DNA from: an uncultured Bacteroidales bacterium
Lineage (GTDB): Bacteria > Bacteroidota > Bacteroidia > Bacteroidales > Paludibacteraceae
NCBI GenBank assembly: GCA_902798965.1
Contig: CADBYS010000001.1
Coordinates: forward strand, 62,001-126,000
DNA: 64,000 nt
Reading direction: 5' to 3'
Position 1 is the first letter of the stretch. Each line of letters begins with the position of its first letter. The position numbers were made by a program, and so were the translations under genes. Positions 50,556 through 59,989 of the stretch are shown here, one piece after another. The notes under the pieces are model-generated. The model was given only the letters and a program-made list of their open reading frames with translations. It made no database searches and was not told the origin of the DNA.

Positions 50556-51169
50556 AAAAAGTACTTATTACCGGCGGTAAAGGCGATATAGCCCAAGCTA
50601 TAAAAGCTCTTTTGGAGGAAGAGGGTGGATATGAAGTCTATGCTCCTTCGCGACAAGAGTTGGATGTTACTAATTGGGAGAATATTGATCAGGTGATGGC
50701 AAATTTTGTTCCAGACATTCTGATTAATAATGCCGGCTATGTAGTACCTCAGTCGATAAAAGAGATTTATTTGGAGAATACCAAGAAACATTTCGACATC
50801 AATTTAGGTGGCACGTTTTATTGCACAGGGATAGGCTTGAAGTATAATCCAGATTTGCAAATCATCAACATCGTTTCTGCAGCATCTGTGGAGTCTCACG
50901 CAACATGGAGCGAATATTGTGCTTCAAAAGCGGCAGTAGCTATGGCAACCAAGTGTTGGGCAGAAGACGGATTGTATGCCGTAGCTATTTCTCCGGGTAG
51001 AACGAGAACGAAAATGCGAAAGAGTTTATTCCCTGATGAAGATCAGAATACATTATTGGAGCCGGCAGATTTCGCGAAAGTCGTGCTGAAAGCAGTTCAT
51101 AAAAAATATGAATCCGGTGCCAATATAATAGTAAAGAAACAAAATGTGCAACAACTAATCAACGAATAG
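50552..51169 (+). CDS. Short-chain dehydrogenase/reductase
   Basis: A 205-residue SDR with GGKGDIAQAI (cofactor loop) at 8-17, NNAGYVVP near 59-66 and the catalytic Tyr-x-x-x-Lys in EYCASKAAVA near 127-136; a Ser lies upstream in VSAAS. Start and stop overlap the IspD-like gene by four bases. By analogy with Bcs1/Acs1 it would reduce ribulose 5-phosphate or a related sugar phosphate to the alditol phosphate used by the cytidylyltransferase. The substrate is inferred from context only. Confidence 0.82.
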   Translation: MKKVLITGGKGDIAQAIKALLEEEGGYEVYAPSRQELDVTNWENIDQVMANFVPDILINNAGYVVPQSIKEIYLENTKKHFDINLGGTFYCTGIGLKYNPDLQIINIVSAASVESHATWSEYCASKAAVAMATKCWAEDGLYAVAISPGRTRTKMRKSLFPDEDQNTLLEPADFAKVVLKAVHKKYESGANIIVKKQNVQQLINE

Positions 51170-51171
51170 GC

Positions 51172-51711
51172 ATGAATTGTTCAGAATATTTAGTAGATTT
51201 TCTTATCACTCATGGCGTGACGGATGTATTCGGATATGCCGGCGGATATATAGTGCCCTTTATGGATGCATTATATAAGCGTAAAGATGAAATTCGTACT
51301 CATGTATGTTATCATGAGCAAGGCTGTGCTTTGGCAGCAAACGGCTATGCACGAACAAGTGGCAAAATAGGCGTCTATTTTACGACATCCGGTCCTGGTG
51401 CAGTTAATGCCTTGGGAGGCTTGGCAGACGCTTGGTTTGATGGCGTGCCTTTGATGGGTATATGCGGAAATGTTCCGACGAATGAGATGAAAGGCTTTTC
51501 TGGTATTCGACAAAATGGTTTTCAAGAAATGGATATTGTATCCATGACCCGAAATATAACCAAATATTCTGTAACAGCGAATAGTGCGGAAGGCTTTGGT
51601 GATGTGGTTAACCGAGCATATAATTTGGCTTTGTTAGGAAGGCGAGGCGGCGTTGTTATCGATTTTCCGCTGGATATTCAGCAAGTTCAGTTTGTGACAC
51701 CTGTTTATTAA
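51172..51711 (+). CDS. Thiamine diphosphate enzyme, N-terminal half (split gene)
   Basis: Residues 1-179 form the PYR domain of an acetolactate synthase-like ThDP enzyme, with the activating Glu at residue 49 in CYHEQGCALAANGYAR and TTSGPGAVNALGGLADAW. The frame stops at TAA 51709-51711, but the same frame reopens and the second half continues from 51730. The two parts therefore derive from a single gene broken by a nonsense codon, or have become two subunits. Located in the polysaccharide operon, 2 bases after the SDR gene. Confidence 0.75.
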   Translation: MNCSEYLVDFLITHGVTDVFGYAGGYIVPFMDALYKRKDEIRTHVCYHEQGCALAANGYARTSGKIGVYFTTSGPGAVNALGGLADAWFDGVPLMGICGNVPTNEMKGFSGIRQNGFQEMDIVSMTRNITKYSVTANSAEGFGDVVNRAYNLALLGRRGGVVIDFPLDIQQVQFVTPVY

Positions 51712-51729
51712 ATTAATGTCGTAAGTAGT

Positions 51730-52842
51730 ATGATTTTTCAAGCAAAATACAAGAAGCCGATACTATTAGTAGGTAGTGGTGTCCGGATGGCAAATGCGGT
51801 GGAATTGGTTCATTCGTTTGTGAGGAAGACGAATGTTCCACTATTGACGACCATGAATGCAGTAGATATTGCTCCTGAAGAGTTCCATATAGGGTTTATC
51901 GGCACACATGGAAACCGAATAGCCAATATGATTCTCAATGAGTGTGATTTGATTATATCTGTAGGCGCACGTTTGGGAATTCGTCAAGTAGGTCGATATA
52001 CGGCTAATTTTGCTCCTCATGCGGACTTGATACGAGTGGATATAGATGAGAATGAGTTAGGTAGAAATATTAAACCTAATGAGCAGAAATATCGCACGGA
52101 TGCCAAAGATTTTATGACAATGCTCTTAGAAGAGAATGTTCCGGATTTCTCAGCATGGAAAGAGCAATGTATGACAGCAAAAGGTCTTCTTGCGGATTAT
52201 GACCAACAAGAAGGAAATGCAGTGATAGAGAAAATCGGTTCGTACTTACCGGAGAATGCTATAGTTTCTGTTGATGTCGGGATGAACCAATGTTGGTGTG
52301 CTCAATCGCTTGTCCTTAAAGGTACAAAGGGGCGAATACTTATTAGTGGAGGCTATGGAACGATGGGGTGTGCTTTGCCTTTCGCAATAGGAGCGTCTAT
52401 ATCTATGAATAATGGTTTCGTGTATTGTATCTCCGGTGATGGCGGAATGCAGATGAATATTCAAGAATTAGAAACCATTAAACGTGAGAATTTACCGATT
52501 AAGATTTTTGTGCTTAACAATAGAGTATTGGGTAAGATTAGTGAGACACAACATTTTAATCATGGCGATCGGTTTGCTGCTACTGCTGTTTCCGGAGGTT
52601 ATACTGTGCCTGATTTCAAGAAAATTGCAGAAGCTTACGGTATCAAAGCAGCAAGTTTGAAGTCTTATAAGGAACTTGATCATTTTTACGAGTGGATAAG
52701 TGACAGAGAACCAGGCTTGTTTGATATCTCGCTATCGGAAAACAGTTTCCTTACTCCGAAAATCAAATGGGAAACAGGAAAGATTTTTCCCGCAATACCT
52801 ATTGATGTTATAGAAAATGTGAAATCCATACTACAAAGATAA
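51730..52842 (+). CDS. Thiamine diphosphate enzyme, C-terminal two thirds (split gene)
   Basis: A 370-residue chain with the central domain (ILLVGSGVRMANAV near 11-24) and the PP domain carrying the ThDP motif GDGGMQMNIQELETIKRENL with NN 27 residues after GDG (near 237-265). It is in the same frame as the upstream half, six codons past its stop, and all usual motifs are present when both halves are joined. There is no clear ribosome-binding site before ATG 51730. The reaction in the polysaccharide pathway is unknown. Confidence 0.75.
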   Translation: MIFQAKYKKPILLVGSGVRMANAVELVHSFVRKTNVPLLTTMNAVDIAPEEFHIGFIGTHGNRIANMILNECDLIISVGARLGIRQVGRYTANFAPHADLIRVDIDENELGRNIKPNEQKYRTDAKDFMTMLLEENVPDFSAWKEQCMTAKGLLADYDQQEGNAVIEKIGSYLPENAIVSVDVGMNQCWCAQSLVLKGTKGRILISGGYGTMGCALPFAIGASISMNNGFVYCISGDGGMQMNIQELETIKRENLPIKIFVLNNRVLGKISETQHFNHGDRFAATAVSGGYTVPDFKKIAEAYGIKAASLKSYKELDHFYEWISDREPGLFDISLSENSFLTPKIKWETGKIFPAIPIDVIENVKSILQR

Positions 52843-52850
52843 GAAAGTAA

Positions 52851-54152
52851 ATGAAACTTCTAACTGCTATTGACGCTATATATAAGAATATTCGGTTTGG
52901 TGATCTTTTCTTGGCATTGAGCCCGTCTTATCAAAGATGGTATGTGCAACGTTTGCGTAAAAGACAAATACAATTTATACTTGAGAAACGTTCACAAACT
53001 CGTTATAAGGTATTATTCTTTTTGCAGAACAGTTCCATTTGGAAGTACGATACGATCTATCGGCTTATGGAACATTCGGAATTATTTGATCCGGTTGTAG
53101 CCGTATCTCCTTATAATGTGCATCTTTTCTATGATAATGATGAGTGTTTGCGCGTAATGCGGTTAGCCGAAGGATTTGCCAAGTCACAAGGATATAATTA
53201 TATATCCTCTTATGATTATGATAAAAAGCGTTGGAAAGATATAAAGAGTGAAGTAAAACCTGACATCGTGTTTTTTAGCAAGCCGTACAAAGACACGTTG
53301 CCGAAATATCATTTATACCATTTTCAAGATTGTTTAACGGTATATGCACTTTACGGAATAAACTGCATAGATATATACCGAGTCAACTATAACTTGCCAT
53401 TCAATAATTTATTATGGAAATTATTGGTGGAGACATCCTTCCAAAAGGGTTTTGCAGAGCAATACTCCTTATGCAAAGGAGATAATGCGGAGATTATCGG
53501 AGCACTTGGAACAGAGAATTTTATAAATGGGAAATATGTTCCGACAGATGTATGGAAACCACAGGCAAAGAAGAAAAAAAGGATTATATGGGCTCCGCAT
53601 CACACTGTGGACTATCTGTTTAACTTCTCAAACTTCCTTGTTTATTGCGAGGATATGTTGCAACTTGCTGAGGATTATAAGGATAAAATTCAGATAGCCT
53701 TTAAGCCACATCCTGTGCTTAAAGTTAAACTTATCAATATCTGGGGGAAAGAGAAAACAGAAGCATACTATAATAGATGGAATGAGTTGGAGAATACCCA
53801 ACTGGAAGAGGGTAATTATACGGATTTGTTCCTAACATCTGATGCTCTTATTCATGATTGTGCATCTTTTACTGCCGAATACTTGTACACACAGAAACCG
53901 GTATTATTTATGGTAAGAGATGAGAATGTGTTGAAACATTGGAATCCATTCGGAGAGCAGTGCTTTAATCAACATTATCATGCTCATTCAATGGATGAGA
54001 TACGTCACTTTATTGAAGATGTGGTTATTGCAGGTAATGATACTATGCGTGGACAGAGGGAACAGTTCTTTAAGCAATATCTCTATCCGGCAGATGGTAT
54101 TATGCCGTCCGAAAAGATATTTAATATACTAAAAAATGCACTTGGAGTGTAA
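52851..54152 (+). CDS. CDP-glycerol/ribitol glycerophosphotransferase-like protein
   Basis: A 433-residue protein of the CDP-glycerol:poly(glycerophosphate) transferase family, with WAPHHTVDYLF near 250, KPHP near 291 and DALIHDCASFTAEYLYTQKPVLF near 335-357, the usual C-terminal motifs. Such enzymes polymerise or cap with alditol phosphates from CDP-glycerol or CDP-ribitol. With the cytidylyltransferase and SDR upstream, an alditol-phosphate-modified surface glycan is likely. The DNA is AT-rich, consistent with a horizontally acquired cassette covering 49953-54152. Confidence 0.82.
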   Translation: MKLLTAIDAIYKNIRFGDLFLALSPSYQRWYVQRLRKRQIQFILEKRSQTRYKVLFFLQNSSIWKYDTIYRLMEHSELFDPVVAVSPYNVHLFYDNDECLRVMRLAEGFAKSQGYNYISSYDYDKKRWKDIKSEVKPDIVFFSKPYKDTLPKYHLYHFQDCLTVYALYGINCIDIYRVNYNLPFNNLLWKLLVETSFQKGFAEQYSLCKGDNAEIIGALGTENFINGKYVPTDVWKPQAKKKKRIIWAPHHTVDYLFNFSNFLVYCEDMLQLAEDYKDKIQIAFKPHPVLKVKLINIWGKEKTEAYYNRWNELENTQLEEGNYTDLFLTSDALIHDCASFTAEYLYTQKPVLFMVRDENVLKHWNPFGEQCFNQHYHAHSMDEIRHFIEDVVIAGNDTMRGQREQFFKQYLYPADGIMPSEKIFNILKNALGV

Positions 54153-54168
54153 ATAAATGAAATTTTTT

Positions 54169-54247
54169 ATTGAAAAGTGTATAAAATATTTGCATATTTC
54201 AATTGAAAAGTGTAATTTTGTGGCATGAAAAAGTATTGAAAAGTGTA
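54169..54247 (+). promoter_or_regulatory. Three ATTGAAAAGTGTA sites at exact 33-base spacing with promoter
   Basis: The 13-base site occurs at 54169-54181, 54202-54214 and 54235-54247. TTTG at 54189-54192 and TAATTTTG at 54213-54220 (20-base spacer) form a promoter whose -7 box overlaps the second site. A fixed spacing near three helical turns suggests a cooperative DNA-binding protein. Confidence 0.7.
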
Positions 54248-54254
54248 GAAACGT

Positions 54255-55622
54255 ATGTTGTACCGCAAGATTTCGGGATATTTGGAGGAGTATCTGCGTT
54301 CGGAGAATGACAAGATACTGATCATAGAAGGTGCACGACAGATAGGGAAGTCGTTCATCATTCGTGAGGTGGGTAAGCAAGTATACAAGCACTTCATTGA
54401 GGTGAACTTCGTACAAGACGACGAGGGGCCACAGCTGTTCAAGAACATCCACGACGTGAATGACTTCTATTTTGCGTTGAGTTCGGTAGCCGGAAATGAG
54501 TTGCATGAATACAGCGACACGTTGGTGTTTCTGGATGAGATTCAGCATTATCCGCAATACCTGACGCTGCTGAAGTTCTTCCGACAAGACAAGCGGTACC
54601 GATTCATTGCGAGTGGGAGCTTGTTAGGCTTGACGCTGAAGAAGACGAAGTCGATACCTGTGGGGAGTGTGATCCGTAAGCGGATGTATCAGTTGGATTT
54701 TGAGGAATGGCTGATAGCGAACGGTTATGGCGAGGAGGCTCGGCGGCGTCTGCGTGAGGCATACGACCAAAAGGAGAGTTTGAGCAAGGAGCAGCATGAG
54801 TATGTGCTGTCGCTATTCAAGCGATACCTGCTGGTGGGAGGACTGCCGGATGTGGTGAATGAGTACCTGGGGACGCATAACATCGCAAAGGTGCGTGAGG
54901 TGCAGAATGCGATAATGGACCTGTACAAGCAGGATGCTGTGCAATACGAGGAGGCAGCGGAGAAGAAGCTATACATCCAGCGGATCTACGACATGATACC
55001 GAGTCAGATGGAGAACAAGAAGAAGCGTGTGGTGGTAAAGGATATTCAGGAGAAGAAAGGGGATCGGTTCGATAACTACAAGGAAGAGTTTGATTATCTG
55101 GTGTCTGCGGGAGTAGCGTTAGCTGTGCATGCGATATCGAATCCGAGATATCCGCTGTCGGAGTCGCTGCAGAAGAACTTGCTGAAGCTGTATCTGAACG
55201 ACGTGGGACTGCTGACGAGTGTGTTGTATGGCTTGTCAATCAAGGCTGTGATGGAGACGGAGAAGAGCGTGAACCTGGGTGCGGTGTATGAGAGTGCGGT
55301 GGCACAGGAGTTGGCTGCGCATGGGCATAAGCTGTTTTACTACGACATCCGATCGAAGGGTGAGGTGGATTATATGATCGACGATACGGAGAATTGTTGC
55401 GTGATGCCGGTGGAAGTGAAGTCCGGCAAGGATTATACGGTGCACAGTGCGCTGACTAACTTTGTGACGAATCCGGATTATAAGATTGAGGACGCGGTGG
55501 TGCTGTCGAATGAGCGTGAGGTGAAGCGCGATGGGAAGATATGGTATCTGCCGGTGTATTTCGCGATGTTCATGCATGCGATAGAGGCATCGGAGATGGA
55601 CGAGGAGGATTTGATGTTTTAG
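54255..55622 (+). CDS. AAA-family ATPase with DUF4143 domain
   Basis: A 455-residue ATPase with Walker A IEGARQIGKS near 24-33, Walker B LVFLDEIQHY near 89-98 and the sensor-like FIASGSLLG. The C-terminal DUF4143 part is nuclease-like, with DYMIDD and VEVKSGKDY near 366-385. These proteins are common, often many per genome, in Bacteroidota and archaea, and their function is unknown. The gene has its own promoter with three regularly spaced sites and is GC-richer than the AT-rich cassette on its left, so it is probably an independent unit inserted in the polysaccharide locus. Confidence 0.85.
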   Translation: MLYRKISGYLEEYLRSENDKILIIEGARQIGKSFIIREVGKQVYKHFIEVNFVQDDEGPQLFKNIHDVNDFYFALSSVAGNELHEYSDTLVFLDEIQHYPQYLTLLKFFRQDKRYRFIASGSLLGLTLKKTKSIPVGSVIRKRMYQLDFEEWLIANGYGEEARRRLREAYDQKESLSKEQHEYVLSLFKRYLLVGGLPDVVNEYLGTHNIAKVREVQNAIMDLYKQDAVQYEEAAEKKLYIQRIYDMIPSQMENKKKRVVVKDIQEKKGDRFDNYKEEFDYLVSAGVALAVHAISNPRYPLSESLQKNLLKLYLNDVGLLTSVLYGLSIKAVMETEKSVNLGAVYESAVAQELAAHGHKLFYYDIRSKGEVDYMIDDTENCCVMPVEVKSGKDYTVHSALTNFVTNPDYKIEDAVVLSNEREVKRDGKIWYLPVYFAMFMHAIEASEMDEEDLMF

Positions 55623-55639
55623 AAAAAAATAGAGACATT

Positions 55640-58045
55640 ATGAATAAGATTGATTGGAAACAGATTTGGCAGAATGCTTGGCCGCATTTGGTGGCGGTTG
55701 CATTTTTCGTTATATTGACGGTAATCTATTTCGCTCCGCAAGTGTTTGAGAATAAACAGTTGCCGCAGGGCGATATGATCAGTTCTTACGGAATGGGACA
55801 TGATGCCAAAGAGTATCATGAACAAACCGGCGAGTGGAGCCATTGGTCGAATGCGATGTTCGGCGGAATGCCATATAATGTGACATCGGGAGTCGATTCC
55901 AAGAGTGTTTTTCGTCCTATAGCCAAGTGGATCAAGTGTGGCTTTAACGGATTGACCAGTGGCGTGCTATGGCTATTGCTGTTAGGATTTTACGTGTTCA
56001 TGCTTGCAGTGGGATGTAGCCCATGGCTTGCTTTAGTCGGTGCGATTGCTTTTGCCTTCGGATCGTATAATATCATTATTATCGATGCCGGCCATGTAAC
56101 CAAAGCGTGGGTATTGGCTACGATGCCGGCAATCATTGGTGGATGCATATTAAGTTATAACAAGAAGTATGTCGCCGGATTTATCGTAGCGTTGATAGCA
56201 ACGGGACTGAATGTGTATTGGAACCATCAGCAAATATCGTACTATACGCTATTGATGTTAATCCCGATGGCAATCAGTTATTTGATTTATTCTATTCGTG
56301 AGAAAGAGCAAAAGCATTTTTGGATTGCATCCTTGTCGCTTATTCTTGCCGCCGTATTGGCCGTTGCGCCGGCAGCCGACAAGTTAGTACCTACATGGGA
56401 CTATTCGAAAGAGACGATGCGCGGAGGTGCAGTGTTGCATGGGACGGCAGACAGTGAGGCCGGTAAGTCGGGCTTGAACAGGGATTACGCCTTCCAGTGG
56501 AGCTACGGAAAAGCAGAAACGATGACATTGCTGATACCAAACTTCTACGGAGGTAGCAGTCATTACGCTTTGGGTGAGGATAGTGAGACGTATAAGACGA
56601 TCAAGAAGTATGCCGGCGCAGCACAAGCCAAGCAGTTTGTGAACGCTGTGCCTACCTATTGGGGCGATCAACCATTCACTTCCGGACCGGTTTATGCGGG
56701 CGCGATAATATGTTTCCTGTTTATATTGGGTCTGATTGTGGTGCCGCAGAAAGAGCGCTGGTGGCTGTTGGCGGCAACAGTAATAGGTATTCTGATGTCA
56801 TGGGGTAGGAACTTCCCGGGGTTGAACAACTGGCTGTTTGATCACCTGCCGCTGTACAACAAGTTCCGCACACCGAGTATGTCGCTTGTCATCACTACTA
56901 CAGCCATGGCAATGATGGCTATGCTGGCGATGAAGGAGGTCGTTGAACGCCGCGTGACGCTCAAGCAGATAGGCATAGCTGGGGGAATAAGCGTAGGTTT
57001 GTGCCTGCTGTTTGTCCTCTTCCCGGGCATAGTTGGATCATTCACTGCAGGAGTGGACACGCAGATGCCTGATTGGTTAAGGCCTGCGCTGATTGCCGAC
57101 CGAAGAGTTATGCTGACTTCCGACGCGTGGCGTTCGGTTGTACTTATTCTGGTTTCGACTGTGGCAATGGTTGTATATCTGCGAGCCGAAAAGATGAAAA
57201 GTGTTGTGGTAATTGCGATTGTCGGAGCGCTAATTTTGGGTGACTTGTGGGCGGTTGATAAGCATTTCCTGAACGATAGTCATTTCGTGCCGAAGAAACG
57301 TCAGCTCATCACCATGACCGAAAACGACAAACAGATATTGGCGGACAAAGATCCGGACTATCGCGTGTTGAATCTTGCGTCAAATACGTTCAATGAGTCG
57401 CGTACGTCGTATTACCATAAGTCGGTAGGCGGTTATAGTCCGGCTAAATTGCGCAGGTATCAGGATATCATCGATTACTATTTCTCGAGCCGTATTAATA
57501 TGAATGTGCTGAACATGTTGAACACGCGTTATGTGATCACGCAGCAAGGTGTTCAACGTAATCCCGAGGCATTTGGCAATGCGTGGTTTGTGCGGGCAAC
57601 AGAGTGGGTGAATACGCCCAATGAGGAGATAGAGAAGATAGGAGATGCCGACTTGAAAGCTGTAGCGTTTGTGGACACATGTTGGCAAAGTAAGTTGAAA
57701 GGAGAGCTTGCTATGATTCAGCCGGGCAAGATAATGCTGACGCGGTATGCTAATCCGGGTAATCTGTTCTATGAGAGCGAGAGTACTGAAGCTGGTTTGG
57801 CAGTATTCTCGGAGGTGTACTACAAGACTTGGCGAGCATTCATCGACGGCGATGAAGTACCGGTATTGCGTGCGAATTATATTTTACGCGCATTAGAGAT
57901 TCCCGCCGGCAAGCATCAGATTGAGTTCCGTTGTGAAGATCAATTGTTGATGAAGATGCAGATTGTATCTATCGTATCATCCATCTTGGCTGTACTGATT
58001 ATGATCCTTTTAGTTCTGTTTCGTAATAAATTGAACAAGCAATGA
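55640..58045 (+). CDS. YfhO-family membrane protein
   Basis: An 801-residue protein with about a dozen hydrophobic helices (first at residues 14-31) and a soluble C-terminal part. YfhO proteins resemble GT-C glycosyltransferases that use lipid-linked sugars on the outer face of the membrane. The start was set at 55640 (MNKIDWKQIWQNAWPHL), 17 bases after the ATPase stop; earlier in-frame codons overlap that gene. A possible acceptor loop near residue 45-80 (GDMISSYGMGHDAKEY) is conserved in the family. The GT4 gene overlaps its end by four bases. Confidence 0.85.
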   Translation: MNKIDWKQIWQNAWPHLVAVAFFVILTVIYFAPQVFENKQLPQGDMISSYGMGHDAKEYHEQTGEWSHWSNAMFGGMPYNVTSGVDSKSVFRPIAKWIKCGFNGLTSGVLWLLLLGFYVFMLAVGCSPWLALVGAIAFAFGSYNIIIIDAGHVTKAWVLATMPAIIGGCILSYNKKYVAGFIVALIATGLNVYWNHQQISYYTLLMLIPMAISYLIYSIREKEQKHFWIASLSLILAAVLAVAPAADKLVPTWDYSKETMRGGAVLHGTADSEAGKSGLNRDYAFQWSYGKAETMTLLIPNFYGGSSHYALGEDSETYKTIKKYAGAAQAKQFVNAVPTYWGDQPFTSGPVYAGAIICFLFILGLIVVPQKERWWLLAATVIGILMSWGRNFPGLNNWLFDHLPLYNKFRTPSMSLVITTTAMAMMAMLAMKEVVERRVTLKQIGIAGGISVGLCLLFVLFPGIVGSFTAGVDTQMPDWLRPALIADRRVMLTSDAWRSVVLILVSTVAMVVYLRAEKMKSVVVIAIVGALILGDLWAVDKHFLNDSHFVPKKRQLITMTENDKQILADKDPDYRVLNLASNTFNESRTSYYHKSVGGYSPAKLRRYQDIIDYYFSSRINMNVLNMLNTRYVITQQGVQRNPEAFGNAWFVRATEWVNTPNEEIEKIGDADLKAVAFVDTCWQSKLKGELAMIQPGKIMLTRYANPGNLFYESESTEAGLAVFSEVYYKTWRAFIDGDEVPVLRANYILRALEIPAGKHQIEFRCEDQLLMKMQIVSIVSSILAVLIMILLVLFRNKLNKQ

Positions 58046-59253
58046 ATCTGCTTACCATAAATAGCTATAACTGCTCTGCTCAAGGAGCGGGAGGTGTGAA
58101 TCAGGTAACAGTTATACTGAATACCTATTTCACCCATGAGTGCGGCATAAATTGTTATCTTGGTTACTTTGAGGATATACCCGCAGATTTGCTACCTCTG
58201 CCTGAGCATAAAGGTCGCATACATCTTAATCGTAATCTGGATGAAGAGACTTTTCGGACTTTCCTGAAGGAAAATGCTATCGATATTGTGCAGGTGAATT
58301 ACCTGAAGAAGGAAAATATATATGCCATGCGTGCTATATATCGTGTGGCACATGAATGCGGAGCGAAGGTCATTCACGCCTTCCATATGTCGCCGGCTTT
58401 CCAAGTAGGAGTATATGCTTCGTGGGATAAGGTACTATATAGCATCATGCATCGTGAGAGAGTAGGTGAGAATGTGAAGTTTTGGCTGTATGCCGTGCTG
58501 AAACCTTTCATTAAACCTTTTGTGTACAGAATATTGCGCCCGACATACAGGATGCAGTGGGAGAGTTGCGATAAGTTAGTCACCCTTTCGCCACAATACA
58601 TTAAGCCGTTTATGGAAATAGCGGGTGTGACGGATGACTCAAAGTTTCTATCTATCAGTAATGAACTGCGTTATGCCAACTATCCGACAAAAGATGAAGT
58701 ATTGCACAAAGAAAAGATTGTATTGGCACTTCAACGTCTTTCGGAAGAAACCAAACGTCTGTCATTCTCCATTCGCACGTGGGCTAAGATAGAGCAAAGT
58801 GGCTTGTTCCCGGATTGGAAGATGCAAGTGGTTGGTGACGGTAAAGATGCGGCGTATTTGCGTGATTTGGTCAAGAGACTGAAATTGCAGCGTATAGAGT
58901 TTACAGGACATCAAAATCCGTATGAATATACCAAGAATGCCTCCATCTTTGTGCTGTCAAGTGCCACAGAAGGTTGGCCTATGGTGTTGGCGGAGGCTAT
59001 GCAGATGGGTTGTCCGGCCGTTGCGATGAATGCCTATGGAGCAGTATATGACGTGATACAAGAAGGATATAATGGACATATTGTTGAGAGCGGAGACTTG
59101 AAAGCGTATTACAATGCAATAACCGACTTGATGGCTGATGATGCCAAACGTCAGCAAATGGCATTTAATGCCGTGGAAAGCAGCAAGCAATATGAAGTAA
59201 GCAAAGTCGTGGAAAAATGGCTTGCACTATTCCGTGAACTACAAAACAACTGA
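58042..59253 (+). CDS. Glycosyltransferase family 4 protein
   Basis: A 403-residue GT-B retaining glycosyltransferase. N-terminal SAQGAGGVNQVTVIL-type glycine loop, then the C-terminal nucleotide-sugar domain with VGDGKDAAYLRDLVKRL near 260, FTGHQNPYEY, and the family E-x7-E region SSATEGWPMVLAEAMQMGCP near 305-324. It would transfer a sugar from an NDP-sugar during cell-surface glycan synthesis. It overlaps the YfhO gene by four bases, and the GT2 gene begins one base after its stop, so the three are one operon. Confidence 0.9.
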   Translation: MNLLTINSYNCSAQGAGGVNQVTVILNTYFTHECGINCYLGYFEDIPADLLPLPEHKGRIHLNRNLDEETFRTFLKENAIDIVQVNYLKKENIYAMRAIYRVAHECGAKVIHAFHMSPAFQVGVYASWDKVLYSIMHRERVGENVKFWLYAVLKPFIKPFVYRILRPTYRMQWESCDKLVTLSPQYIKPFMEIAGVTDDSKFLSISNELRYANYPTKDEVLHKEKIVLALQRLSEETKRLSFSIRTWAKIEQSGLFPDWKMQVVGDGKDAAYLRDLVKRLKLQRIEFTGHQNPYEYTKNASIFVLSSATEGWPMVLAEAMQMGCPAVAMNAYGAVYDVIQEGYNGHIVESGDLKAYYNAITDLMADDAKRQQMAFNAVESSKQYEVSKVVEKWLALFRELQNN

Positions 59254-59254
59254 T

Positions 59255-59989
59255 ATGATCTCTATTATTACTATCACATATAATGCCGAACGGTGGCTGG
59301 AGCGGACGATGAGAAGTGTGCTGGCGCAGACTTGCAAGGACTACGAGTATCTCATCGTGGACGGCGGATCGAAAGACGGGACTGTGGATATCGTCAAGCG
59401 TCTGGAACCGGAGTTTGATGGACGACTAAGGTGGAAATCCGAGCCGGACAATGGGCTGTATGACGCGATGAACAAGGGGCTGGCGCGTGCACAAGGGGAT
59501 TTTGTGTGGTACGTGAATGCGGGTGATGAGATTTACGGGTCGGAGACCTTAGCGCATATCGTGGCTGCAGCAAAGGACGATACGGATATCGTGTATGGCA
59601 AGGCGTGCATCGTGAATGCGGAAGGAGTGAAGGTGAGTGAGCATCACAAGGTGACTCCGCCGAACTTGCAACGAAAGCATCTCTTGAACGGTTTGGTGGT
59701 AAGTCATCAGGCAATCGTTGTACGAAAATCCATAAGTAAACCCTACGATACCCATTATTCTATCACGGCGGACTATAACTGGGTGATAGAGGCAGTTAGC
59801 GCTTCCCGCAAGAATGCCTACCTGGATGAATACGTATGTAATTTCCTTACGGAAGGCGTGAGCGCAAAACGTCGCAAGCAAGCATGGAAGGAACGCTTCC
59901 TGATTATGCGCAAGCAGTTCGGCTTGTGCGCTACGCTTTGGGCACATTTCCTAATCGTGCTCAAATACCCGTTTTCGATTAAATACTAA
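59255..59989 (+). CDS. Glycosyltransferase family 2 protein
   Basis: A 244-residue GT-A inverting glycosyltransferase starting MISIITITYNAERWLERTM. The start at 59255 was preferred over 59222, which overlaps the GT4 gene. YLIVDGGSKDGTVDIVKRL is near 35-53, DNGLYDAMNKGLARAQGDFVWYVNAGDE near 69-96 carries the donor-binding Asp residues, and a VVSHQ block follows near 150. Members of this size act in capsule, O-antigen or exopolysaccharide synthesis. It is the last gene of the operon. Confidence 0.9.
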   Translation: MISIITITYNAERWLERTMRSVLAQTCKDYEYLIVDGGSKDGTVDIVKRLEPEFDGRLRWKSEPDNGLYDAMNKGLARAQGDFVWYVNAGDEIYGSETLAHIVAAAKDDTDIVYGKACIVNAEGVKVSEHHKVTPPNLQRKHLLNGLVVSHQAIVVRKSISKPYDTHYSITADYNWVIEAVSASRKNAYLDEYVCNFLTEGVSAKRRKQAWKERFLIMRKQFGLCATLWAHFLIVLKYPFSIKY

